Positions 8,944 to 20,052 are shown, counted from the first letter of the stretch. The stretch: DNA of 64,000 nt from CAVVYV01 sp963752585 (GCA_963752585.1 CAVVYV010000001.1:62001-126000); one strand, 5' to 3'. Numbers and translations are program-made. The notes: generated from the sequence alone by a model not told the origin.

Positions 8944-9822
8944 ATGGTTATCGCGCACGTCGGCGGCGGCAGCTTCGAGCCGCTGCAGCTCGCCGGCCTC
9001 ACCCTTGTCGGGACTGCCTACGCGCTGCGGGCGGTCTCGCTCCGCCGGGAAGGGCGCTCGGTCCCGACCTGGCGGGTCGCGTGCTTCGCCGCAGGGCTCG
9101 CCCTGATCGCCGGCGCCTTCGCTCCGCCGGTTGCCCACCTCGGGGGCGAGCTCCTCCTCGCCCACATGGCCCAGCACCTCGTGATCGGAGACATCGGGGC
9201 GCTGTTGATCGTGCTCGGCCTCACCGGGCCGCTGCTCCAGCCGCTCCTGGCGGTTCGCCGGCTCGGCTGGCTGCGGACCCTGACCCATCCGCTGATCGCG
9301 TTCCCGCTCTGGGCGATCAACCTCTACGTCTGGCACATCCCGGCGCTCTATGAGGCGGCCCAGGGCGCGAGCGCGGTGCACGCCCTCGAGCACACCTGCT
9401 TCATCGGCTTCGGGGTGTTGATGTGGATGCCCCTGGTCGGGCCACTGCCGCAGCCGGCCTGGTTCGGGATCCCCGCGAAGCTCGGCTACGTGGTCGGGGT
9501 TCGGTTCGCCGGCACCGTGCTCGGCAACGTCTTCATGTGGTCGAACGACGTCATCTACTCGCGCTACGCGGGCGCCAACGACTGGGACCTCTCCCCGCTC
9601 ACCGACCAGGGAATCGCCGGGGTGATCATGGTCGGGGAGGGGGGGCTGGTGACGCTCGGGGTCCTCGCCTGGCTCATCCTGAGCTGGGCCCAGCAGGACA
9701 CCGAGCGCCAGCGCCTGCTCGACCTCGCCGAGTCCGAGGGGGTCCCGCTGAGCGAGGCCCGGGCCGGCCGGGCGGCGGCCGCCGGGCAGGGAGCGCGCCT
9801 CGAGGAGCGGTTACGGCGGTGA
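8944..9822 (+). CDS. ctaG: Caa3-type cytochrome c oxidase assembly protein (CtaG family)
   Basis: 292 residues with about seven predicted membrane helices. Conserved His residues sit in AHMAQHLVIGDIGALLIVLGL, WHIPALYEAA and HALEHTCFIGFGVLMWMPL, the pattern of the Caa3_CtaG family, which is needed for copper insertion or assembly of aa3/caa3 oxidases. The C-terminal 40 residues are a soluble, Arg/Ala-rich tail. Located in the cytoplasmic membrane. It overlaps the next gene by 4 nt (GTGA), suggesting co-transcription. No other oxidase genes are in the window, so its partner must be elsewhere. Confidence 0.9.
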   Translation: MVIAHVGGGSFEPLQLAGLTLVGTAYALRAVSLRREGRSVPTWRVACFAAGLALIAGAFAPPVAHLGGELLLAHMAQHLVIGDIGALLIVLGLTGPLLQPLLAVRRLGWLRTLTHPLIAFPLWAINLYVWHIPALYEAAQGASAVHALEHTCFIGFGVLMWMPLVGPLPQPAWFGIPAKLGYVVGVRFAGTVLGNVFMWSNDVIYSRYAGANDWDLSPLTDQGIAGVIMVGEGGLVTLGVLAWLILSWAQQDTERQRLLDLAESEGVPLSEARAGRAAAAGQGARLEERLRR

Positions 9823-11306
9823 GCAACCGCTTTCTGACGGTGCTCGTCTTCGTCGTCGGCACCGCCAGCCTCGGGGCCGAGATCGCGGCGGCGCGGCTGA
9901 TGGCCCCGTTCTTCGGCGCCTCGACGATCGTCTGGGCGAACACGATCGGTGTCGTCCTCGTCGCCCTCTCGGCCGGCTACTGGCTCGGCGGCCGGCTGGG
10001 CGACCGCTACCCCCACCTGCGGGGGCTCTGCCTGACGATCATCGCCGCCGCGGCCCTGCTCGCGGTCGTGCCGTTCGCCGCCCGCCCGTTCTTCGAGGTC
10101 TCCACCGACGCGCTCGAGGAGATCTCCGCCGGCGCCTTCGTCGGCTCGCTCGTCGGGGTGCTCTTCCTGATCGCGATCCCGGTCATCCTGCTCGGCACCT
10201 GCTCGCCGTGGGCGATCCGGCTCTCGGTTCCCGACGTCGAGCACTCGGGGCGGACCGCGGGGCGCCTCTACGCCGTCTCCACCGTCGGCTCGCTGCTGGG
10301 GACGATGCTGGCGGCGCTGGTATTGATCCCCTTCCTCGGCACCCAGCGGACCTTCCTCGTCTTCGCGGTCGCCCTCGCCCTGGTCGCGGCGGCGGGGCTC
10401 GGCTGGCGCTACCTGGCTGTGCCGGCGGCGCTCGCCGCCGTGATCGCGGTCCCGGTTGGGACGGTGAAGGCGACCGACGGCGAGGAGGTCCTGTTCGAGG
10501 GCGAGACCGAGGAGCAGTACATCCGGGTGGTCGAGCAGGAGGACGGCGACCGCCTCCTCGAGCTGAACGAGGGCCAGGCGGTCCACTCTCTATATCGGCC
10601 CGGCAGCTATCTCACCGGCGACGTCTGGGACGGGTACCTGGTCCTGCCCTTCGCCGGCCGCGACCAGCAACCCCGGAGGCTGGCGATCCTCGGCAACGCC
10701 GCCGGCACCACCGCCCGCGCGTACGGCCACTACTTCCCCGAGACCGAGGTGGACGGGGTCGAGATCGACGCGAAGCTGACCGAGCTGGGCGAGCGCTACT
10801 TCGACCTCGACAACCCGCGGCTCGAGGTCTCCCACGAAGACGCCCGCCCCTGGCTCGAGGACTCCGAGGGCGGCTACGACGTGATCATGGTCGACGCCTA
10901 CCGCCAGCCCTACATTCCCTTCTACCTCGCCACCCGCGAGTTCTTCGAGCTCGCCCGAGATCGGCTCGCGCCGGGCGGAGTGGTGATCGTCAACGCCGGG
11001 CACCCGGAGGGCAATGACGACCTCGAGGAGGTCCTCGGGCGGACCCTCGCCGACGTCTTCCCGACGGTGATCCGGGACCCGCTCGAAGACACCAACACGC
11101 TCCTGCTGGCGAGCGACGGCCCGGCGAGCGGCGAGCGCCTCGCCGCCGCGGTGCCGGGACTCCCCGAGGACCTGCGGGTGATTGCCGCACGCGAGTCCGG
11201 CCGGATCGAGCCCCGCCTTCCCGGGGGCGAGGTCTACACCGACGATCGGGCGCCGGTCGAGTGGCTGATCGACCGCTCGATCCTCGGCTACGCGGCGGAC
11301 GACTGA
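9819..11306 (+). CDS. Membrane-fused spermidine synthase-like methyl/aminopropyltransferase
   Basis: 495 residues. The N-terminal about 200 residues contain six or more membrane helices with EIAAARLMAPFFG and a transporter-like GYWLGGRLGDRYP, as in membrane-fused spermidine synthases. The C-terminal domain is a Rossmann SAM-binding fold: RLAILGNAAGTTARAYGHY, then VDGVEID, DARPWLE and YDVIMVDAYRQPYIPFYL. GNAAGTT replaces the usual GGGxG glycine loop but keeps the shape. Family members may make polyamines or another product; the substrate is not determinable. Start GTG 9819 overlaps the ctaG stop; a longer frame from 9423 is antifunctional overlap with ctaG. It ends 19 bp inside a convergent small reading frame. 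Confidence 0.85.
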   Translation: MSNRFLTVLVFVVGTASLGAEIAAARLMAPFFGASTIVWANTIGVVLVALSAGYWLGGRLGDRYPHLRGLCLTIIAAAALLAVVPFAARPFFEVSTDALEEISAGAFVGSLVGVLFLIAIPVILLGTCSPWAIRLSVPDVEHSGRTAGRLYAVSTVGSLLGTMLAALVLIPFLGTQRTFLVFAVALALVAAAGLGWRYLAVPAALAAVIAVPVGTVKATDGEEVLFEGETEEQYIRVVEQEDGDRLLELNEGQAVHSLYRPGSYLTGDVWDGYLVLPFAGRDQQPRRLAILGNAAGTTARAYGHYFPETEVDGVEIDAKLTELGERYFDLDNPRLEVSHEDARPWLEDSEGGYDVIMVDAYRQPYIPFYLATREFFELARDRLAPGGVVIVNAGHPEGNDDLEEVLGRTLADVFPTVIRDPLEDTNTLLLASDGPASGERLAAAVPGLPEDLRVIAARESGRIEPRLPGGEVYTDDRAPVEWLIDRSILGYAADD

Positions 11307-11467
11307 CGCCCGAGCTTGGTTCGCGCGCGTCTGGCCGCGTAGAGGGCGAGCGCGGCGGCGATCGCACCGAGGTCGATCGCGAACGAGGCGAGTCGGCCGA
11401 GGGGCCCGGTGTAGAGCCAGGCGCCGGCCCGATCGCCGGGGCCGAGGCGACGGTGGCCGTGCTTTAG
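11288..11467 (-). CDS. Possible small conserved membrane protein, start unclear
   Basis: The frame encodes LKHGHRRLGPGD, then GAWLYTGPLGRLASF and a single hydrophobic helix AIDLGAIAAALALYAARRAR with a basic tail. This matches a type of small actinobacterial membrane protein with a YTGPLG motif, as I recall it, of unknown function. No ATG/GTG/TTG lies in frame near the N-terminus; the first conserved codon is CTA at 11465-11467, so the start may have been lost through an indel or lie at an unusual codon. It converges with the spermidine-synthase-like gene and diverges from tig. Uncertain. Confidence 0.4.
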   Translation of the reverse strand, partial: LKHGHRRLGPGDRAGAWLYTGPLGRLASFAIDLGAIAAALALYAARRARTKLGRQSSAA

Positions 11468-11480
11468 GGTCCGAGCCGCG

Positions 11481-12870
11481 ATGGAAACGACGGTAAAGGA
11501 ACTGCCCGAGTCCAGGGTGCGAGTCGAGGTCACGGTCGATCCGGCCGAGGTCGAGCGCCGGATCACCGAGACCGCTTCCGAGCTCGGCGGCGAGATGAAG
11601 ATTCCCGGCTTCCGCAAGGGCAAGGTGCCGCCTGAGATGGTCTCGCAGCGGCTCGGTCGGGAGGCGGTGCTCACCCAGACCCTCGAGTCGTCGCTCGCCG
11701 ACTGGTACGAGCAGGCGATGATCGACTCCGGAGTGAGCCCGGTGGGGGATCCGAACCTCGATCTCACCGAGATGCCCGGCGAGGGGGAGCCCCTTCGCTT
11801 CGCGATCGAGGTCGGCGTCAGGCCCGTCGCCACGCTCGGCGAGTACAAGGGGCTCGAGGTCGGCCGCGAGGAGCCCGAGGTGCCCGAGCAGGCCGTCCAG
11901 GGCGAGCTCGACCGGCTCCGGGAGGCCTTCGCCAGCCTGAAGCCGGTCGATCGCGCCGGCCAGAAGGGCGACGTCCTGCTGATCGACTACGCGGGCGAGA
12001 TCGACGGCGAGCCGTTCGAGGGCGGCGAGGCGAGGGACTATCTGCTCGAGCTCGGCGCCGGCCGGGTGCTCCCCGAGCTTGGAGCAGGCCCTCGAGGGGG
12101 CAACCGCCGAGGAGGAGCGCGAGGCGACCGTGAACTTCCCCGACGACTACCCCGGCGAGGAGGTGGCGGGGAAGAAGGCCCAGTTCAAGGTCAATGTGCG
12201 CGAGGTCCGGGAGAAGGAGCTGCCGGAGCTCGACGACGACTTCGCCGCCGAGGCCTCCGAGTTCGACACCGTCGCCGAGCTCCGCGAGCAGATCGAGGGC
12301 CGGATCCGCGAAGTCCTCGAGCAGCAGATCGCCGAGCGCTTCCGCGAGTCCGCGCTCGACGCGGCGGCCGAGAAGGCGACCGTCGAGCTGCCCGAGTCGC
12401 TCGTCAACGCCCGGGCGGCCGAGATGTGGCGCCGGGTGGAGCGCTCCCTGCAGCGGCAGGGGATGGACCCCGAGACCTACCTCCAGGTGCAGGGCAAGAC
12501 CCGCGAGGAGCTGATCGCCGAGGCCCGCCCCGACGCCGAGCGCTCGTTGAAGCGCGAGGCGGTGCTTGCCGCCGTCGCCGACGCCGAGGGGATCGAGGCC
12601 ACGGAGGACGACCTGCTCGAGGCGCTCACCCCTCCGCCGGGTCACGAGGACCACGGCCACCCGGAGCCCGCCGAAGCGCTCGAGCAGCTGCGGCGGACCG
12701 GCCGCGAGGAGCTTCTCCGCGACGACCTGAGGATGCGCCGGGCGATGGAGGTGATCGCCGAGGAGGCGAAGCCGATCCCGACCGACCAGGCGGAGGCCCG
12801 CGAGCAGATCTGGACCCCGGAGAAGGAGCGCGAGGAAAAGGGCGGTCTCTGGACCCCCGACTCCGAGTAG
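11481..12870 (+). CDS. tig: Trigger factor (ribosome-associated chaperone), one-base frameshift
   Basis: The N-terminal ribosome-binding domain shows GFRKGKVPPEMV (residues 43-54), the signature that docks onto protein L23 at the exit tunnel. The PPIase (FKBP-like) domain follows (GDVLLIDYAGEIDGEPFEGGEA) and continues after a break as FPDDYPGEEVAGKKAQF. At 12079-12080 an extra T (GAGCTTGGAGCAG) shifts the frame; without it the protein reads PELEQALEGATAEEE and runs to TAG 12870, giving about 462 residues, normal for the family. The C-terminal chaperone arms are complete. The gene is first in tig-clpP-clpX, the standard pairing of folding and proteolysis. The shift is almost certainly an indel artefact. 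Confidence 0.93.
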
Positions 12871-12889
12871 GCCCGAGGTTGGCTGTCGC

Positions 12890-12895
12890 TAGACT
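12890..12895 (+). promoter_or_regulatory. -10 box for clpP
   Basis: TAGACT ends 9 nt before ATG 12905, giving a leader of only 2-3 nt. The same hexamer precedes proB (38970-38975) and leuS (49375-49380) at 9 and 8 nt. Confidence 0.45.
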
Positions 12896-12904
12896 GCCGC
12901 GCCT

Positions 12905-13489
12905 ATGAGCCCCTTGGTCCCGATGGTGGTCGAGCAGACGTCCCGCGGCGAGCGGGCGTTCGACATCTACTCCCGGCTGCTCAACGAGCGGATCGTCTTC
13001 CTCGGCACCCCGATCACCGAGGACATCGCCAACCTGATCGTCGCCCAGCTGATCCACCTCGAGTCCGAGGACCCCGACAAGGACATCAGCATCTACATCA
13101 ACTCCCCGGGCGGCTCGGTCTACGCCGGGCTTGCGATCTACGACGCGATGCAGTTCATCAAGCCCGACATCCAGACGATCTGCGTCGGGGTCGCGATGAG
13201 CATGGGCGCCCTGCTGCTCGCCGGGGGCACTGAGGAGAAGCGGATGGCCCTGCCCAACTCGAAGATCCTGATCCACCAGGTCTCGGGCGGGTTCTCCGGC
13301 CAGGCGACCGACATCGAGATCCACGCCAAGGAGATCATCGACGTCCGCCAGCGGCTCGACGAGATCATCGCCAAGCACACCGGCCAGCCGCTGGAGAAGG
13401 TGGCGAAGGACACCGAGCGGGACTACTTCATGAGCGCGGAGGAGGCCAAGGAGTACAAGCTGGTCGACCGCGTGATCGAGCACCGCTGA
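12905..13489 (+). CDS. clpP: ATP-dependent Clp protease proteolytic subunit
   Basis: 194 residues, complete. The catalytic triad is intact: Ser99 in GVAMSMGALL, His124 in ILIHQVSGG and Asp173 in TERDYFMS. The conserved NSPGGSVYAGLAIYDAM loop forms the oxyanion region. Fourteen copies assemble as a barrel in the cytoplasm and degrade proteins fed by ClpX or ClpC. It lies between tig and clpX, with an M23 peptidase gene inserted before clpX. A TAGACT -10 box lies just upstream, suggesting its own promoter besides read-through from tig. Confidence 0.97.
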   Translation: MSPLVPMVVEQTSRGERAFDIYSRLLNERIVFLGTPITEDIANLIVAQLIHLESEDPDKDISIYINSPGGSVYAGLAIYDAMQFIKPDIQTICVGVAMSMGALLLAGGTEEKRMALPNSKILIHQVSGGFSGQATDIEIHAKEIIDVRQRLDEIIAKHTGQPLEKVAKDTERDYFMSAEEAKEYKLVDRVIEHR

Positions 13490-13490
13490 C

Positions 13491-14277
13491 CTGAGGCGCC
13501 TCGCTCCACTCGTCGTCGGTTGCGCTCATCCTCGCGACCCCCTCCGCCGCTCAGGCCGCCGACTTCAGCGTCGAGCAGGCGTCGGTTTCGCCCCGCAAGG
13601 CCTTCCTCGGCGCCCGCGGCGGGGTCAGGATCGAGTTCCGGATCGCAGCCGAGGCGCCCGCCGACGTCTCCATCCGTATCGCCGGCGGTGGGAGGGAGGT
13701 GCGGCGGATCGACCTCCCCGGTGTCGCGCCGGGCGCCGATCGGATCGAGACCTGGGACGGGCTGACGAACGCCGGAGCGCCGGCCCCCGACGGCCCCTAC
13801 CGGGTTCTGATCGGACCGCCCACCGGGGACGCGAAGGAGGTCGGCGAGCTGACTCTCTTCGGCCACTTCTTCCCGGTCCGCGGACCGCACGGCACCCGCG
13901 GCCCGGTGGGGGAGTTCGGCGCCGCTCGAAACGGGGGACGGGTCCACATCGGCTTCGACGTCACCGCCCGCTGCGGGACGCCGCTGGCGGCGGTACGGGC
14001 GGGGACGGTGGTGAAGCGCGCCTTCGATCCCCGGCTGGACGGCAACTTCGTCGTCATCCGGGGGCTCGGCGAGCGGCGGAAGTACTGGTACTCGCACATG
14101 GTTCGGCCCTCGCCCTTCCACCAGGGGGACAAGGTCCACCCCGGCGACATCGTCGGCCACATCGGCCGCACCGGGAACGCCGGCGGCACCCCCTGCCATC
14201 TCCACTTCGAGCTCTACCTCCGCGGCCGCCCGATCGACCCGGAGCCCTCGCTGCGCGCCTGGGACCGGTACTCGTAG
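13491..14277 (+). CDS. Secreted M23-family (LytM) peptidase, frameshift in signal peptide
   Basis: The C-terminal domain is a LytM metallo-endopeptidase: HIGFDVTARCGTPLAA supplies the first His and Asp, GDIVGHIGRTGNAGG follows, and HLHFELY gives the HxH zinc ligands. It should cleave peptidoglycan cross-links outside the membrane. Upstream is a beta domain with GARGGVRIEFRI. A signal peptide can be read as LRRLAPLVVGCA then LILATPSAAQA, but these halves lie in different frames, with the break near 13525 (GGTTGCGCTCATC). The only start at the front is CTG 13491, directly after the clpP stop. Translation from a later GTG (13699) would lose the signal. Between clpP and clpX, an unusual place for it. 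Confidence 0.75.
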
Positions 14278-14442
14278 TACCGAGAAGGCGGGTCGTGCCT
14301 TGCGAGGCGCTCGCCGATGTAACGACGGAAGGAAACCGGCCGCCGGCGGCGTAACCGAACCCGTCGGGCCAATGCCGGGTGTCTTCTAAGCTTCAGCGAG
14401 GAAGCACCTCGGTCGGCGAACCGAGACACAGGAGTCATTCCG

Positions 14443-15741
<1,299 letters not shown>

Positions 15742-15742
15742 C

Positions 15743-16039
15743 TCATCCGGCGCCCGAGGGCTCCTCGACCAGAACCTCCCATTCGTCCGGCTCGACGCCG
15801 AACTCCCACTTCGCGTGGAGGACGGCGGCGCCGAGGGTCGGGTGCCAGCTTTCGGCCAGCTCGTAGTCGTTCGAGTCCACGTAGATCACGTGGCAGGCGT
15901 CGCCGAGGGTCGGCTTGATGATCTCGAGCATGGCCGGGCGCGAGATCGGGGAGCCGCCGACGAAGTAGTGAACCCGCCCGCGGGGCTGGTGATCCGGCCC
16001 AAGCCGCACCCTGCGAACGGTCTGGCGGGTGGGACTCAT
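15743..16039 (-). CDS. Small conserved hypothetical protein
   Basis: 98 residues from ATG 16039, convergent with clpX (stops one base apart). The sequence has a Trp/Asp/Glu-rich C-terminus (LHAKWEFGVEPDEWEVLVEEP), HVIYVDSNDYELAESWHP in the middle and a basic N-terminus. No family is recognised. CACAAT lies 6 nt before the ATG on this strand, a weak leaderless -10. An alternative ATG lies 27 nt further upstream. The 1.4-kb open frame that extends this reading on the minus strand across valS is a codon-bias shadow. Confidence 0.55.
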   Translation of the reverse strand: MSPTRQTVRRVRLGPDHQPRGRVHYFVGGSPISRPAMLEIIKPTLGDACHVIYVDSNDYELAESWHPTLGAAVLHAKWEFGVEPDEWEVLVEEPSGAG

Positions 16040-16102
16040 GCCGGGATTGTGAAGGATCGGTGCCATTCGAGGCTCCAGGCGGCTGATTAACATCGGCGGC
16101 GA

Positions 16103-18649
16103 GTGGACGCCGCGCGCAGAAAGACGCTGGAAGCGACGACCCGCTGGGACCCCGGCGCGGTCGAGGAGCGCGTCTTCGAGCGCTGGATGGAGGGCGGCTG
16201 GTTCCACCCGCCGGCCACAGGGACGCCCGAGGAGAACTACTCGATCGCGATCCCGCCCCCGAACGTCACCGGCGCCCTGCACATGGGCCACGCCCTCAAC
16301 GGGACGATCCAGGATGTCCTGATTCGGCTGCAGCGGATGCGGGGTCGCAACACGATGTGGATCCTGGGCACCGACCACGCCGGGATCGCAACCCAGTCGG
16401 TGGTCGAGAAGGAGCTCGCCGCCCAGGGAACGCCGAGGACCGAGCTCGGCCGCGAGAAGTTCGTCGAGAAGACGTGGGAATGGCGCTACGAGTACGGCAA
16501 CACGATCGTCGAGCAGTACAAGCGCCTCGGAGCCTCCTTCGACTACCTGCGCGAGCGCTTCACGCTCGACGAGGGCTACGTCCAGGCCGTCTACCGCGTC
16601 TTCGTCGCCCTCTACGAGAAGGGCTACATCTACCGCGACAACTACATGGTCAACTGGGACCCCGGCCTGCGGTCGGCGATCTCCGACCTCGAGATCGAGA
16701 ATCGGGAGGTCACCGACACCCTCTACCGGATCGCCTACCCGATCGAGGGCGGGGGCGAGCTGGTGGTGGCCACGGTGCGGCCCGAGACGATGCTCGCCGA
16801 CACGGCGGTCGCCGTGAACCCCGAGGACGAGCGCTACCGCGATGCGATCGGCAAGGTGGCGATCCTGCCGCTGGTCGGGCGCAAGCTGCCGGTGATCGCC
16901 GACGAGCACGTGGATCCGGAGTTCGGGACCGGGGCGCTCAAGATCACCCCCGGCCACGACCCGAACGACTTCGAGATCGGTCGCGAGCACGGCCTGGAGG
17001 AGGTCTCGGTGATCGGCGAGGACGGCCTGATCACCGAACCGGCGCCGGAGCGATTTCGCGGGATGCCCACCGACCAGGCTCAGAAGGCCGTCGTCGCGGA
17101 GCTCGCCGAGCAGGGCCTGCTTCGCGGCGAGGAGCCCTACCCGCACACGGTCCCGTTCTCACATCGCTCCGGTGAGCGGATCGAGCCGCTGATCTCCCTC
17201 CAGTGGTTCTGCCGGATGGACGATCTGGCCCAGGCCGCGATCGAAGCGGTCAAGGACGGCAGCGTTCGGTTCGTGCCCGCCGATCCTCACACCAAGGTCT
17301 ACCTGGACTGGATGGAGCGGATCCGCCCCTGGGTGATCTCGCGTCAGCTCTGGTGGGGCCACCGGATTCCCGTCTGGTACCGGGGAGACGAGACCTACGT
17401 CGGTGAGACCCCGCCCGAGGGCGACGGCTGGGAGCAGGAGTCGGACGTGCTCGACACCTGGTTCAGCTCCGCCCTGTGGCCCTACGCGACGCTCGGCTGG
17501 CCCGACACGGACGCCCCCGAGTACAAGGCCTTCTTCCCGACCGACGTCCTGATCACGGCCCGCGACATCATCTTCCTCTGGGTCGCGCGGATGATCATGA
17601 CCTCGCTCGAGTTCACCGGCGAGGTCCCGTTCCGCGACGTCTACGTCCACTCGGTGATCCAGGCCCCCGATGGGCGACGGATGTCGAAGAGCCTCGGCAC
17701 CGGGATCGATCCCCTCGACGAGATCGACCGGCACGGCGCCGACGCGCTCCGTTTCGGCCTCCTCGCCATGTCGTCGGCCCAGGACGTGCGCTTCTCCGAG
17801 GCGCGGGTGCAGCAGGGGCGAGACCTGGCGAACAAGATGTGGAACGCCTCCCGGCTGGTCCTGCTGAACGCGCGCGAGGACGTCGACCCCGGGCCTCGGG
17901 CGGAGCGGGTCGAGGACCGCTGGATCGCCTCTCGGCTCCAGCGTGCGGTCCGCTCGGCCACCGCGAGCATCGAGGCCTACGACTTCGCCCACGCCGCCCT
18001 CGATCTCTACGAGTTCTTCTGGTCGGAGCTCTGCGACTGGTACCTGGAGATCGCCAAGCCCCGTCTCTACGACGGCGACGAGGACGCCTCGGCGAGCCTG
18101 CTCTGGGCGCTGGAGCAGGTGCTCGCGCTCGCCCACCCGCTGATGCCCTTCGTCAGCGAGGAGGTCTACTCCTACCTGCCGGCGCCGGAGACCGAGGCGC
18201 TGGCGATCCATCCGTACCCCAAGCCCGACGAGGCCCTGATCGACGAGGCCGCCGAGGAGGAGATCGGCGCCGCGATCAGGCTCACCCGGGCGCTGCGGCG
18301 CTGGCGCGACCTCGCCGGGGTTCCCGCCGGCCAGGTGCTGTCGGCGCGAGCGAACGGGGCGGAGCCCCACGAGCTGGTCAACAGGCTCGCGCGGGTCGAG
18401 TTCGGCTCCGACGGCGGCGAGGCGATCGCGACGGTGGAGGGCGTCGAGCTGCTCGAGACCGAGGGCGTCGACCCGGACTCGATCCGGGCCCGGATCGAGG
18501 AGCGGCGCGAGAAGCTCCGCGCAGAGGTCAAGCGGGGAGAGGGCAAGCTCTCCAACGAGGGGTTCATCGCCAAGGCCCCCGCCGACGTGGTCGACGCCGA
18601 GCGGGCGAAGCTCGAGGCATACAAGGCCGAGCTGGAGGAGTTGGGCTGA
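16103..18649 (+). CDS. valS: Valyl-tRNA synthetase
   Basis: 848 residues, complete. The class Ia motifs are HMGH (His60, in PPPNVTGALHMGHAL) and RMSKS (residues 526-530), an accepted variant of KMSKS. The CP1 editing domain carries TVRPETMLADTAVAV and GTGALKITPGHDPNDFEIG. The anticodon domain and a C-terminal coiled coil (…RIEERREKLRAEVKRGEGKLSNEGFIAKAP) finish the protein, as usual for ValRS. TAACAT at 16088-16093 lies 9 nt before GTG 16103 and is a possible -10. It is followed by folC with a 4-nt overlap, the usual valS-folC pair. Confidence 0.96.
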   Translation: MDAARRKTLEATTRWDPGAVEERVFERWMEGGWFHPPATGTPEENYSIAIPPPNVTGALHMGHALNGTIQDVLIRLQRMRGRNTMWILGTDHAGIATQSVVEKELAAQGTPRTELGREKFVEKTWEWRYEYGNTIVEQYKRLGASFDYLRERFTLDEGYVQAVYRVFVALYEKGYIYRDNYMVNWDPGLRSAISDLEIENREVTDTLYRIAYPIEGGGELVVATVRPETMLADTAVAVNPEDERYRDAIGKVAILPLVGRKLPVIADEHVDPEFGTGALKITPGHDPNDFEIGREHGLEEVSVIGEDGLITEPAPERFRGMPTDQAQKAVVAELAEQGLLRGEEPYPHTVPFSHRSGERIEPLISLQWFCRMDDLAQAAIEAVKDGSVRFVPADPHTKVYLDWMERIRPWVISRQLWWGHRIPVWYRGDETYVGETPPEGDGWEQESDVLDTWFSSALWPYATLGWPDTDAPEYKAFFPTDVLITARDIIFLWVARMIMTSLEFTGEVPFRDVYVHSVIQAPDGRRMSKSLGTGIDPLDEIDRHGADALRFGLLAMSSAQDVRFSEARVQQGRDLANKMWNASRLVLLNAREDVDPGPRAERVEDRWIASRLQRAVRSATASIEAYDFAHAALDLYEFFWSELCDWYLEIAKPRLYDGDEDASASLLWALEQVLALAHPLMPFVSEEVYSYLPAPETEALAIHPYPKPDEALIDEAAEEEIGAAIRLTRALRRWRDLAGVPAGQVLSARANGAEPHELVNRLARVEFGSDGGEAIATVEGVELLETEGVDPDSIRARIEERREKLRAEVKRGEGKLSNEGFIAKAPADVVDAERAKLEAYKAELEELG

Positions 18650-19963
18650 CCGGCGAGGAGATCCTCCGAGGACGCGAGGTCCTCGGCTGGCGGCTCGGGT
18701 TGGAGCGGATGAGGCGGCTCTGCTCGCTGCTCGGGATGCCCCAGAACCGCTTCGCCTCGATCCACGTCGTCGGCACCAACGGGAAGACATCCGTGACCCG
18801 GATGACGGCGGCGCTGCTCGAGGCGCAGGGGGTGAGCGCCGGCGCCTACCTCTCGCCGCACATCCTCTCCTGGCGCGAGCGGATCCTGATCCGCGGGGAG
18901 CCGATCTCCGAGCAGGCCTTCGACGCGGCGCTCGAGCGGGCCGAGCAGTCCGCCCGGGTCGCCGACCGCTCCGCCGGCGAGGAGGGGCCGGTGACCCAGT
19001 TCGAGCTCCTCACCGCCGCCGCCTTCGTCGCCTTCGCCGAAGCCCGGGTCCAGGTCGCCGTGATCGAGGCCGGCCTCGGCGGTCGCCTCGACGCCACCAA
19101 CGTGATCCCGTCGAAGCTCACCGTGCTCACCTCGGTCGGGCTCGATCACACCGAGTGGCTGGGGGAGACTCTGGAGGAGATCGCCGCGGAGAAGCTCGCG
19201 GTGCTGCGCGACCACACCACCCTGGTCCGAGGGGCGTCGCCGAAGGCCGAGGCGGGTGATCGAACGTGAGGTTGAGCGGCAGCACGCTAGTCGCCCTTCA
19301 AGCTGGCGGCTGACCATCACCGGGCCGGGCCCGACGTCCGGGCCGACCGGCTACCAGCGAGCGAACGCCGACCTTGCCTGGTCGGCAGTCAAGGCATTCT
19401 TCGAGTGGCCGGAGGCCGACGCCATCCCGAGGCGCTTGAACATGTTCTCGCGGGGCTCTCGATACCCGGACGCGGCGAGTTGATCGATGGCGATCCGCCG
19501 CATGTCTTCGACGCCGCCCACAACCCCGATGGTGCCAGGGCCCTGCTCGAGCTGCTCCAACAGCTCACTGAGCCCATTGATAGCCCCGGGTTTCTCGACA
19601 GGTTCCGGCGCCGCCGCCGATCACTTCGGGGGATCGTCTGCTGCCTCGCCGTGCTCGAGGAGAAGGACGCGGAGGGGATCGTCGAGGCGCTAGCGCCTGC
19701 GATCCTCTCATTCGTCTGCACCGAGATTCCGCCCGATGCGATCGAGGGCTCCGGCCGGCCGGGAGGGCGATCCTATGCGGCGTCAGAGCTGGCCTCGCTT
19801 TGCCGGGAAGCCGGGGTTGAGGCCGAGGCGGTCGCCGACCCGATCGACAGCCTGGCGCCACGCACGGGACCTTGCCCGCCAGCGGGATTGGATCGCGCTG
19901 GCGACCGGCAGCCACTACCTTCTTAGCTCGATATGGACAGAGAGGCACGCGGCGAGCTCCTGA
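18646..19963 (+). CDS. folC: Folylpolyglutamate/dihydrofolate synthase, three frameshifts
   Basis: The N-terminal part reads ASIHVVGTNGKTSVTRM (the ATP-binding loop), LSPHILSWRERI, VIEAGLGGRLDATNV and SVGLDHTEWLG, all folC/Mur-ligase signatures. Frames then change near 19250 (an extra G in GCGGGTG), near 19425 (a base missing before GAGGCGCTT) and near 19860; the pieces VFDAAHNPDGARALLELL and ARQRDWIALATGSHYLL show that the C-domain exists in full. Stop TGA 19961-19963. Start is CTG 18646, overlapping the valS stop (CTGA); no other start is in frame. Adds glutamate to folates in the cytoplasm. Three breaks make this the most damaged gene here, yet the conserved text on both sides suggests indel errors. 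Confidence 0.85.
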
Positions 19964-20052
19964 CGATGATGGGCCTGGTCGCCATCGTCGTCGCGGTGGT
20001 GATCCTGGTCTTCTTCGCCGTCGGCTACGTCTTTGGCCTGCTCTTCCTCTGA
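19933..20052 (+). CDS. 39-residue single-pass membrane protein
   Basis: A short frame from ATG 19933 encodes MDREARGELLTMMGL and then one long hydrophobic helix of about 22 residues (VAIVVAVVILVFFAVGYVFG) ending LLFL. It overlaps the end of folC by 31 nt and ends 56 nt before the zinc-ribbon gene. The charged N-terminus followed by a clean membrane span argues that it is a real small protein and not chance. No homologue is recalled; function unknown. Confidence 0.5.
   Translation: MDREARGELLTMMGLVAIVVAVVILVFFAVGYVFGLLFL

Noticed and set aside
12079..12870. Second half of tig as a separate gene
   Set aside because: It begins in the middle of the PPIase domain and joins the first half by removing one T.
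15750..15770. Further copy of the palindromic element (GAGGGCTCCTCGA)
   Set aside because: Only about a dozen bases resemble the core and no inverted arm is present.
19256..19483. Independent 75-residue protein in the middle of folC
   Set aside because: It carries the YQRAN part of the folC domain; it is one segment of a frameshifted folC.
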